Origin: Fibrobacter sp. UWR4
Lineage (GTDB): Bacteria; Fibrobacterota; Fibrobacteria; Fibrobacterales; Fibrobacteraceae
Assembly: GCF_003149045.1 (NCBI RefSeq)
Contig: NZ_QGDU01000032.1
Location: 1 to 38,456 of the forward strand
DNA: 38,456 nt
Direction: 5' to 3'
Shown: positions 8,608 through 15,351 of the stretch, piece after piece
How the letters are laid out: the number at the start of each line of letters is the position of its first letter
Numbering within the stretch: the stretch's first letter is position 1
Notes under the pieces: generated by a model
Told to the model about the DNA's origin: nothing
The model's database searches: none
The model's input: only the letters and a program-made list of their open reading frames with translations
Translations under genes and position numbers: made by a program

Positions 8608-10308
8608 CTATTTGCTGAACGTCTGATGGGTGATAAGCCAGGCCTTCAGGCGGTTCCAGTTGCTTTCTCCGTTTTTCCTAATGTTGCTGGGCATTCCGAA
8701 CATTACAAAGTCCCTTAGTTCCACATTGCCAATGTTCATGAAGGAATTTCCGCCTTCGTAATAGGGGAAACTGTCGCCCAACTTTAGGTCGGTATCGCGA
8801 AGAATCCCGCCGTCCACTGCTACGGAAAGGTGGTTTCCGACCATGACCATGGAGAAGATGTGCTCTTCGCCATCGAGCAAGTTTGCCTTGCCGTAGACGA
8901 CCGTATCTGTTACCACGGAATCAGTACCGCTGTAGACGCGGACGCAAACGCTCTTGGAGCCGGCCTCGCACTGAAGGATTTCGTAACCCTTAGGACGGCC
9001 GCTTTCAGTGGAATCTACGGTGCTTAGGAGAACCGCGGCTTCCTCGAACTCGCTGCCGTCGGCCTTGACCTTGAAGCTGAATCCCATATAGGTACGGTTC
9101 CAGTAGGCGGAACTGTTGACCAGGGCGGTGTCAGCCAAGGATTCCACAGCTGCAAAAATACTGGTTCTGCTGGAATAGGGGATTTCGTCAAAGAGAACGT
9201 AACTTGTAGCGTTCGTATCGATGAACGAGATTTCGGCCCAGTAAAGATCCTTGCTGCCTGCAGAAACGAGCTTTGTGATGCTGTTGCCGTTGATGATGTA
9301 AGGCTTTTCGGCGCTGGTCTTTACAGGGACCAGGATCCTTTCGATGGATTTATCTGATAGGGAATCTATCTGGTTGAGAACACTTTCCGGAAGCTCAAAA
9401 CTCAGGGTGTCCACCGCATCCTTAGCAATGATGGGTTCGCTTAACATTGCGCAGCGCATGGAAACCATTTCTTCGTCGCCGCTTGTTTTTTCGGTTTGTA
9501 CGGCACAAAGCTTTTGGTAAACTCCCTGAGGAACGTTTTTCATGACGAAGGTTCCCGCTTCGATTTCGTCGGCGCTCATCACGTGGCAAACGCCGATGTC
9601 ATCCAGGCAAGCGTTGTCGCCCTTCTGGAAGGCCTTGGCGGGGAGGGTGATGTCTGTTACCTTGCCTGCGGACTGTTCAGGAATTTCAAGATAGACGCTG
9701 TCGCCTTCGCCCATGCGCTTGTAGTCCTTGAAATTGATGGTGTGGACGCTTGCCAAGGTGCTGTCGCTGGAAGCCACCAGCAACTTGTAGTCGATGTAGG
9801 TGACGTGGGTAGCGTCGTCCACCTGTTCAAATTCGCCGTCTTCAAGGGGTGCAAAACCATGGTAGGTGGCCTTGTAGACTACGTTATCGAACTTGTAGGT
9901 TCCGTTGTCGTCGGTGGTGGTTTCTTTTCCGGAGCCACCGAAACTGGACAGGCGGACTCTGGCCAGTTTCAACGGGGAACCGCTTTCATCTGTGGCTGTG
10001 CCCTGGACGCTGACCATGGCGTAAGTGCGGTCGTAGGTGATGCAATTGGTTGTAACGTTGGATTTTAACAGGGCCTTCGTTGCATTCTTTTTTCCGATGT
10101 TTTCGGGAATGCTGTTGCTGCAGCTTTCAACATCTACAAGCCAGTCGCCATTGGCAGCCTGTTGGCCGGACTCGGTTTCGGTCCATACGCTTGCTGTGTT
10201 GGGATCGGAACAGCCCACGATGCCCGCGAGACTAAGACCAGCGATACCCACGCCAGCAATGAAACCACAAGCCTTCTGCAAATCGTAACTCATCATTCGC
10301 AATTTCAT
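8608..10308 (-). CDS. Large lipoprotein with carboxypeptidase-regulatory-like and LamG-like regions
   Basis: A 566-residue protein with a clear lipoprotein signal peptide: hydrophobic core GVGIAGLSLAG and lipobox IVGC, lipid Cys at about 33. Residues about 97-175 form a carboxypeptidase-regulatory-like beta sandwich (VQGTATDESGSPL, then TTTDDNGTYKFDNV). Residues about 395-545 resemble a LamG/concanavalin-like sandwich (strands GFSFKV, HIFSMVMVG, LSVAVDG), a fold common in polysaccharide-binding modules. No catalytic residues are recognised. It is translated immediately after the TIGR02147 regulator through a TAATG overlap at 10306-10310. A perfect palindrome lies 13 bases upstream of its start. 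The context suggests an envelope protein made under control of its own upstream regulator. Confidence 0.88.
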   Translation of the reverse strand: MKLRMMSYDLQKACGFIAGVGIAGLSLAGIVGCSDPNTASVWTETESGQQAANGDWLVDVESCSNSIPENIGKKNATKALLKSNVTTNCITYDRTYAMVSVQGTATDESGSPLKLARVRLSSFGGSGKETTTDDNGTYKFDNVVYKATYHGFAPLEDGEFEQVDDATHVTYIDYKLLVASSDSTLASVHTINFKDYKRMGEGDSVYLEIPEQSAGKVTDITLPAKAFQKGDNACLDDIGVCHVMSADEIEAGTFVMKNVPQGVYQKLCAVQTEKTSGDEEMVSMRCAMLSEPIIAKDAVDTLSFELPESVLNQIDSLSDKSIERILVPVKTSAEKPYIINGNSITKLVSAGSKDLYWAEISFIDTNATSYVLFDEIPYSSRTSIFAAVESLADTALVNSSAYWNRTYMGFSFKVKADGSEFEEAAVLLSTVDSTESGRPKGYEILQCEAGSKSVCVRVYSGTDSVVTDTVVYGKANLLDGEEHIFSMVMVGNHLSVAVDGGILRDTDLKLGDSFPYYEGGNSFMNIGNVELRDFVMFGMPSNIRKNGESNWNRLKAWLITHQTFSK

Positions 10309-11147
10309 TATTTACCCCCGTTGTTCTCAAGATTTGAGAACATATGCAAATTCAGCTGATATACGCCGTCGGCCTTTTCCTTGTCTTGTGAAATAATCTG
10401 GCGGGCCTTTGCCTTGAATTCCTGCACCGCCTCCTCCAATTCCTTATAGGCGTTGCTAGACGCGCTAAAGGTCAAAGTGCTCATGATGGCCGGAGCCTTA
10501 GGAGGCGTCATCAGCGCCTGCTTGGAAAGTTCAAAACACTGCAGCTGGTATTGCTTGATCAGCTCCGCGTTGTTGTAGGGTCCGCTGGAAATGGATTCCT
10601 TGGTAGGCTTCCAGAAACCGTCTTCATTCTTGCGGGTAAGTCCCAGTCGCTGCAACAGGTCCAGAGAATCCTTTAGCTTACCCAGGGGAACCTTGGGGAA
10701 AATTCTCTTCTGGACGGGGGCCATGTCGTCTGTAACGTCCATGGCGTCCAGGATGGCGAACAGGGCGCTGTTATACCAGTGGTTGTAATATTCGTAGGCG
10801 TCCGTGTTCATGATGTGCTGCGGATTGGGGTGCATCTGCAGCAGTTCTTCCATGGCTTCCTTGCGGAGGTTGTCGTTCTTGGCCTGGTCCACCTTCACCA
10901 TGATTTCGAAGTACTTGGCTTCCTTCTTTTCGAGGCCAAGGACTTCAATAAACTTGGCTACCATACGGGGGCTGACCTTTTTACCGCGGAGCACGTCGGC
11001 AAAGTAGCTGCGGGATTTTTCCATGCCCAGCAGGTTGCAGATTTCGGTACGGGTAAAAGTGGGCTCGGACTGCACGCGGGCGGCCTGGTATTCTTCCAAA
11101 TACTTACGGAAGTGAGTAAACTGAAAAATGTCGATATAGTTTTTCAC
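10308..11147 (-). CDS. TIGR02147/DUF4423 family regulator (paralog 1)
   Basis: A 279-residue soluble protein of the TIGR02147 family, a Fibrobacter-expanded group carrying DUF4423. The N-terminus (IFQFTHFRKYLEEYQ at about 7-21) and the following segment (FTRTEICNLLGMEKSRSYF, then VLRGKKVSPRMVAKFIEVLGL) look like an Xre-type helix-turn-helix. The C-terminal part has the family KEAKYFEIMVKVDQAK and SSGPYNNAELIKQYQ patterns. The start is GTG at 11147; no better start lies upstream and no strong Shine-Dalgarno is visible. An operator-like half-site TTTGAGAAC abuts the GTG. It is coupled to the lipoprotein gene by TAATG and divergent from the M6 protease gene. A DNA-binding role is inferred. Confidence 0.85.
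   Translation of the reverse strand: MKNYIDIFQFTHFRKYLEEYQAARVQSEPTFTRTEICNLLGMEKSRSYFADVLRGKKVSPRMVAKFIEVLGLEKKEAKYFEIMVKVDQAKNDNLRKEAMEELLQMHPNPQHIMNTDAYEYYNHWYNSALFAILDAMDVTDDMAPVQKRIFPKVPLGKLKDSLDLLQRLGLTRKNEDGFWKPTKESISSGPYNNAELIKQYQLQCFELSKQALMTPPKAPAIMSTLTFSASSNAYKELEEAVQEFKAKARQIISQDKEKADGVYQLNLHMFSNLENNGGK
10322..10342. promoter_or_regulatory. Perfect palindrome, candidate operator
   Basis: TGTTCTCAA (10322-10330) and TTGAGAACA (10334-10342) are exact inverted repeats around a 3-base GAT spacer. The element sits in the last codons of the regulator gene, just upstream of the lipoprotein start. The half-site matches those beside the regulator's own start, so it could be an operator or an RNA hairpin affecting coupling. 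Confidence 0.6.
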
Positions 11148-11198
11148 GTTCTCAAATATAACTATTTTTTACATAAAAATGAGAAAATTTTTGAGAAC
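11148..11198. promoter_or_regulatory. Inverted half-sites at the regulator start
   Basis: GTTCTCAAA (11148-11156) and TTTGAGAAC (11190-11198) are exact inverted repeats with a 33-base spacer. The first touches the GTG start codon of the regulator gene. They share the core of the palindrome at 10322-10342, which supports an autoregulatory operator pair. Confidence 0.55.
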
Positions 11199-11304
11199 TT
11201 CCTAGCGTTGTGACGAAACCGACAATTTTTGCCCTATTTCGTTGATCCTGGAAGTTTTTTAGTTGTTGTTCGGGATCGTTTTGCTCGATAATTACACGTT
11301 TTTT

Positions 11305-11350
11305 GTACTCAAAAGGTCCAATTTGCCCAAAAAAGGGGTATTTTTGAGAA
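11305..11350. promoter_or_regulatory. Second inverted half-site pair, ahead of the M6 protease gene
   Basis: GTACTCAAA (11305-11313, one change from GTTCTCAAA) faces TTTTTGAGAA (11341-11350). The pair lies just before the ribosome-binding site AGAGG (11351-11355) of the protease gene and mirrors the pair at 11148-11198 in orientation and size. Confidence 0.45.
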
Positions 11351-11363
11351 AGAGGTATTATTT

Positions 11364-13328
11364 ATGGGCGTTTTTAATCACGGGATTTTTATTTCTGCAG
11401 GCTTGCTTGGTCTAAGCCTTTGTTCTACCCTTTTTGCCCATCCTGCAGCTCCCGATGCGCCAAAGACTGTAAAGAATGCCGATGGTTCCGAAGTAACCCT
11501 TCAGTTCTATGGGGATGAACATTACCATTACGCCACGACTCAAGACGGGTACTTGGTTGTTTCGGATAGTGGTTCCTTTGTGTATGCCGACGAAGATGGT
11601 AAGCCTACGAAGGTGAAAGCCCGTAATGAGCACAAACGTACGGAAAAGGAACAAAAATTCCTAAAGGGACTGGATCGTCAGAAGTCCAAAAAAATGCACC
11701 GTGCAAGACATGTGGATAAATATCCCGAAGAATCTGCGGAGGTCGACTCACTTGGCCCCGTAGCGCTCCGTAAGGCTCCTGCCGCATTGAATCGTCCCAC
11801 ACCTCAACGGTGGGTGGTGGGAGAACGTTGGATTCCAGTCCTTCTCATTGGAACTACGGACAAGCCTTATGCGGATTCCGCCGAAGTTTATGCCATGCTG
11901 AACCAGGAAGGCTATAATAAGGAAGGGAATATTGGCAGCCTTAGAGATTACTATCTGTTTTCTTCCGGTGGTAAGTTTAGCCCTCACTTTGATGTATATC
12001 CATTACAGTTGAATGTCCCCTTGACCAGTTTTGGTAATGGGGATAGCTATAGCGAAGGAAACTTCACCAAGGCGGGGGTAAATGCCCTGACCGCTCGCAA
12101 GGATTTCCAGCAGAATGCTTCCAAGTATTGTTCTAGCGGAACCGCAGTGGACGGATTCATTTTCCTATTTCCGGGAAAGGAAGTGGATGCCCTTAAGCAG
12201 AGCGAGAAGTTTTGGGGGCATCAGTACTGGATGCAGTACAATGGAGCGGGATCCTCCTGGTCTAAAGGTTATACTAGCCAGGGGTATACCTTTAACACAT
12301 ATTTGTTTATTGCACAGTATGACGATTATCCGCAGAGTCGTACCTTGACTGCCATGGGTATTTTTGCCCACGAATTCAGCCATGTGTTGGGCCTTGCTGA
12401 TTTGTATTCCGTTTCCAATTCTTCCATTAAGGGTCCCTCTCCTTATGATGTGATGACCACTGGCATGTATAATGGAAACTGGCAGACTCCGCCCTCTTTT
12501 TCCGCCTTTGAAAGGGAGTCCATGGGGTGGCTTACCTTGGAAGAACTTTCCCAGAATAAGGTTTATTCTCTCGGTCCTTTGTCCCAGATGCAGGCCTATT
12601 CGGTAACCAATCCCAACAGTAAGGACGAATACTATGTGGTGGAGTATAGGCCTGCAGAAAAGTACGATGCCTATATTGGGCAAAATAAAAACGGCATTTA
12701 CTTGTGGTATATCGATTATGATTACACAGCCTTCGAGACGGACAACGACCCTAACAAAAACGTGTTGCATCAGCGAGTGGCTGTAAAGCAGGTGATGGGT
12801 AGCGACAATAGCTACTACACAGATTTTTCCTATACAAATGCTGGTGGAACGGCTTTGATTCCTGGCATCTACAATTTGAAAATTCTGAAAGGAAAACAGG
12901 CCTGCTTTGCTACCGGTGCAAATCTATCCGTGGATTGTCAGCTGCGTTCATCCTCCAGTAGCCAGGTCGCGCTATCTTCCAGTAGCCTGGTTGTTCAATC
13001 CTCCAGCAGCCAGATTGCTCAATCCTCCAGCAGCCAGATTGCTCAATCTTCCAGTAGTTTGTCCGCTCCGTCCTCCAGTAGTCAACTTGCGCAATCGTCT
13101 AGCAGTTCCGAGAGTTTGCGCATCACCAATCCGTTGTATTGGGATTCTCAGACTGGTGTCAAGACCGTTAAGGTATTTGATCTTCAAGGGAACCGAGTCT
13201 ATATGGGTCAAGTAGATGGAGTTCTTTCCGCCTTCCATCTGGAAGGAATTCTTCCTGCGGGGGCCTACGTCATGCATGTTTCTCGAAACAATCGAACTCT
13301 TGGAATTCGGAAAATCAGAATTCCGTGA
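11364..13328 (+). CDS. Secreted M6-family metalloprotease with polyserine linker and C-terminal sorting-like domain
   Basis: A 654-residue protein with a Sec signal peptide, predicted to be cut after STLFA at about residue 25. A propeptide-like region reaches about 145. The catalytic domain (about 150-500) carries HEFSHVLGLAD at 336-346: zinc ligands His336 and His340 with catalytic Glu337, and the HExxHxxGxxD pattern of M6 (immune inhibitor A-like) peptidases. PYDVMTTGMY at about 360-369 provides the Met-turn. Residues about 530-577 are six 8-residue SSSSxxxx units. The C-terminal 65 residues (VKVFDLQGNRVY, then LPAGAYVMHV) form a beta module like those used as anchoring or secretion tags. 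AGAGG at 11351-11355 supports the ATG. The predicted role is extracellular protein digestion or processing. Confidence 0.93.
   Translation: MGVFNHGIFISAGLLGLSLCSTLFAHPAAPDAPKTVKNADGSEVTLQFYGDEHYHYATTQDGYLVVSDSGSFVYADEDGKPTKVKARNEHKRTEKEQKFLKGLDRQKSKKMHRARHVDKYPEESAEVDSLGPVALRKAPAALNRPTPQRWVVGERWIPVLLIGTTDKPYADSAEVYAMLNQEGYNKEGNIGSLRDYYLFSSGGKFSPHFDVYPLQLNVPLTSFGNGDSYSEGNFTKAGVNALTARKDFQQNASKYCSSGTAVDGFIFLFPGKEVDALKQSEKFWGHQYWMQYNGAGSSWSKGYTSQGYTFNTYLFIAQYDDYPQSRTLTAMGIFAHEFSHVLGLADLYSVSNSSIKGPSPYDVMTTGMYNGNWQTPPSFSAFERESMGWLTLEELSQNKVYSLGPLSQMQAYSVTNPNSKDEYYVVEYRPAEKYDAYIGQNKNGIYLWYIDYDYTAFETDNDPNKNVLHQRVAVKQVMGSDNSYYTDFSYTNAGGTALIPGIYNLKILKGKQACFATGANLSVDCQLRSSSSSQVALSSSSLVVQSSSSQIAQSSSSQIAQSSSSLSAPSSSSQLAQSSSSSESLRITNPLYWDSQTGVKTVKVFDLQGNRVYMGQVDGVLSAFHLEGILPAGAYVMHVSRNNRTLGIRKIRIP
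12951..13094 (+). repeat. 24-bp coding tandem repeat (SSSSxxxx x 6)
   Basis: Six in-frame 24-bp units encode SSSSQVAL, SSSSLVVQ, SSSSQIAQ twice, SSSSLSAP and SSSSQLAQ. Units three and four are nearly identical in DNA, which points to recent slippage or unequal recombination. The product is the flexible linker between the protease and its C-terminal domain. Confidence 0.85.
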
Positions 13329-13391
13329 TTGTAAAGGAATAAGATGGTTTTTAAATAATACATGTTGTATCATTTATAGACGAGTATCGGT

Positions 13392-13417
13392 AAATCACGG
13401 CTAGAAAGTCGTGATTT
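13392..13417 (+). terminator. Probable terminator after the M6 protease gene
   Basis: AAATCACG (13392-13399) pairs with CGTGATTT (13410-13417) around a 10-base loop and is followed by TCTTATT. The stem is short, so this is a moderate call. Confidence 0.55.
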
Positions 13418-13486
13418 TCTTATTCAGAGGCTTGCTCTTGATTTTTGATGAAGTTAATTTTTCTTTGTAAGAGTGGAGGTTAGTCT

Positions 13487-14188
13487 ATGAATACACGCAA
13501 GATTTTTACCAAGTTCGTTTTGACGGTTGCGGCCTTTTTCTGGGCAGGCTGTGGAGATGATTCTGATTCGAAACATCCCGTTGTAGGGCCTATCTCGGAC
13601 TGTTCTGACGACGATTCGTTGAACAATGGAAATATGTCCTCTCACTGTGGCGGTGGTATGATCGCCCTTTATGGGGTGGCGCCTGTCTTTGATGAAAGCT
13701 CCTCTTCTATTTCCAGTTCCGATAGCTGCGAACAGGGCTGCGATGAAATGATCAGCAGCTCATCCGCAATGGTGGATAAGGAAGCTGCCCTTGCTCGTGG
13801 GCAGGTTCTTTGTGAAGATCATGGCGGAGTTGAACGTGCTATTCAATATGAACCTCCTTGGGGAAGTCCTGAAACTAGAGGCGAGTCGCAAGCTCGTTTT
13901 GAGGTTATGAAAAAAATTGACTCTACCTTAGAATCAAAGAAACTTTCTTCTTCTAAAAAGCGGTGCCTGGAAAATGTAAAAGAAGAACTTGATATGGGTA
14001 TGGTCGCCTTGTATGGGGCTCCCATGTTCGACAATCCCAATGACATCTGGAAATACGACTGCAAGGATGGAGAGTCCGTGATGGATGAAAAATACAAGGA
14101 ACTGTACGACGCTGATGTGGCTGCGGTGGAAGCTGCGAAGCGGGGACACCTTGCTGAATTTCAAAAAAGTCTAGACAAGTGCAATTGA
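13487..14188 (+). CDS. Cys-rich lipoprotein with duplicated GM(I/V)ALYG motif
   Basis: A 233-residue protein with signal peptide and lipobox WAGC (lipid Cys about 22). GGAGG at 13475-13479 supports the start. The mature part has acidic and Ser-rich spacers (SSSSISSSDS) and several Cys. Its striking feature is a motif present twice: GMIALYGVAPVFD at 57-69 and GMVALYGAPMFD at 171-182, about 114 residues apart, each followed by an acidic stretch. Between them lies a helical, charged region (about 95-165). I recognise no domain. Short YG(x)P-type motifs occur in Bacteroidota lipoproteins associated with radical SAM enzymes; the resemblance is only suggestive and no such maturase is adjacent. It sits between the M6 protease gene and a strong terminator. 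Confidence 0.85.
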   Translation: MNTRKIFTKFVLTVAAFFWAGCGDDSDSKHPVVGPISDCSDDDSLNNGNMSSHCGGGMIALYGVAPVFDESSSSISSSDSCEQGCDEMISSSSAMVDKEAALARGQVLCEDHGGVERAIQYEPPWGSPETRGESQARFEVMKKIDSTLESKKLSSSKKRCLENVKEELDMGMVALYGAPMFDNPNDIWKYDCKDGESVMDEKYKELYDADVAAVEAAKRGHLAEFQKSLDKCN

Positions 14189-14217
14189 ATTGCCAGAAGT
14201 TGCTCCATTGAAAACGA

Positions 14218-14248
14218 AAAAATCGCAGGCGCGGAACCTGCGATTTTT
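14218..14248. terminator. Strong bidirectional terminator
   Basis: A 12-bp perfect stem (14218-14229 with 14237-14248; core ATCGCAGG/CCTGCGAT), 7-base loop, and A and T runs on both sides. It ends the plus-strand lipoprotein gene and the minus-strand regulator gene that converges on it. Confidence 0.9.
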
Positions 14249-14309
14249 GTATTGAAGAGAGAAATTTTTTTAGCGGGCTTGCTCTGCGTTGCCTATTTAT
14301 CTGCTTTGC

Positions 14310-15167
14310 CTACTTGTCCGCCTTGCCGCCCACCTGGAATAGGGCGAATTCCATCTGGAATACTTTATCGCTGCCGGCATCTTCTTCGGCGATGAGGGCG
14401 ATTTCCTTACGGAAAGCGTTGATACGTTCCACGATGCGTTCGTAACCTTCCTGGCTGATGCCGAGGGTTAGGCCTGAGATATGGCGCTTGCCCGGCGGAT
14501 CGCGGTCGATGGAATCGGCGCCCATCTTGAGGCAATTCTGGTGGTAACCACGAAGTGCCAGTTTGGAGGTGCGGTCACCGGTGGTGATGGCGCTTTCCGT
14601 CAGGATGTACTTGCCGTTCTCGTCCTTCTTGATGAGCTGGCACTCTTCCAGGAGTTTTACCGACTGCTTGGCTTCTTCAGGTGTGATTTTGGGATTCACC
14701 AGTTTTGCTAATGCCCCGTAGTCTCCGTCAAATCCGAACATTCCAATCAAGCTTCGGATAAAAAGATGGCGGGGATGGGAGTAGATCATGTACTGTGCGT
14801 GACCTAATAAATGCTGTTTTTCGGCGAAACGGACTACCTTTAAGGCTGCCTGCATTTTTTCGAATGCGGTATTGCGGTCTTCGGTGGTTTCTGCCTGGTT
14901 GAATTCTACAAGACCGATGAAAAATTCCGTCTCGTGCTTTCCTAGGCGAAGTCCGGAGGCTACCTTAGGAATGCTTTGCTGGCTCAGGTTCTTTTCGCCA
15001 TTCATGACTCGGCTGATGAAGTCCTTGGCCTTGAAGCCAATCTTGTCAGAAAATACGCGCAGGGAGAAAGCGGCGTTTGCAGCCTTCTTCTGGTTGTAAT
15101 AGTCTTTCAGAAATTCCCTGTAATCCAGGTATTCGAAGACTTTTTTCTGTTTTTTCGTTTCAGCCAT
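14310..15167 (-). CDS. TIGR02147/DUF4423 family regulator (paralog 2)
   Basis: A second member of the same regulator family, 285 residues from the ATG at 15167; a TTG two codons upstream (15173) is possible but less likely. The N-terminal signature VFEYLDYREFLKDYYNQKK (about 11-29) is classic for TIGR02147. A helix-turn-helix-like stretch follows (FSLRVFSDKIGFKAKDFISRVMNGEKNLS). The C-terminal half has the DUF4423 patterns (KLLEECQLIKKDENGKYILTE; SGLTLGISQEGYERI). Like paralog 1 it lacks a clear Shine-Dalgarno and has T-rich TTTGAG just before its start. It is divergent from the pectate lyase gene, so that enzyme is a natural candidate target. Regulation of it is inferred from position only. 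Confidence 0.87.
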   Translation of the reverse strand: MAETKKQKKVFEYLDYREFLKDYYNQKKAANAAFSLRVFSDKIGFKAKDFISRVMNGEKNLSQQSIPKVASGLRLGKHETEFFIGLVEFNQAETTEDRNTAFEKMQAALKVVRFAEKQHLLGHAQYMIYSHPRHLFIRSLIGMFGFDGDYGALAKLVNPKITPEEAKQSVKLLEECQLIKKDENGKYILTESAITTGDRTSKLALRGYHQNCLKMGADSIDRDPPGKRHISGLTLGISQEGYERIVERINAFRKEIALIAEEDAGSDKVFQMEFALFQVGGKADK

Positions 15168-15351
15168 GCTCAAAATGTAAGAAAATGTTCAAAAATAGGA
15201 ATGAAAAAAACATTTTTGCCGTTGTCTAGGAACAACGATATTCTGTGATGAAAAGAAAAAAGGGTGGTTAAAATCACACTTTTAGGGTACATTTTACATG
15301 TGTTTGGATGCGACGGTTAAAATAAGGCCGTTGTCTAAAAAGGGATGTAAA
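15168..15351. promoter_or_regulatory. Divergent control region between regulator 2 and the pectate lyase
   Basis: 184 bases hold both promoters. Visible structure: near-direct repeats ATGCTCAAAA and ATGTTCAAAA about 19 bases apart next to the regulator start (about 15165-15195); GCCGTTGTCTA at 15218-15228 and exactly again at 15327-15337; and CGTTGT/ACAACG inverted around 15220-15237. The repeated 11-mer flanks the presumed lyase promoter and is a candidate regulator binding site. Confidence 0.45.

Noticed and set aside
10779-11213. Plus-strand 144-codon frame opposite the TIGR02147 gene
   Set aside because: It lies antisense to a clear TIGR02147 protein and has low-complexity hydrophobic composition.
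12951-13094. CRISPR-like or mobile repeat
   Set aside because: The 24-bp units are in frame and encode the polyserine linker of the M6 protease.
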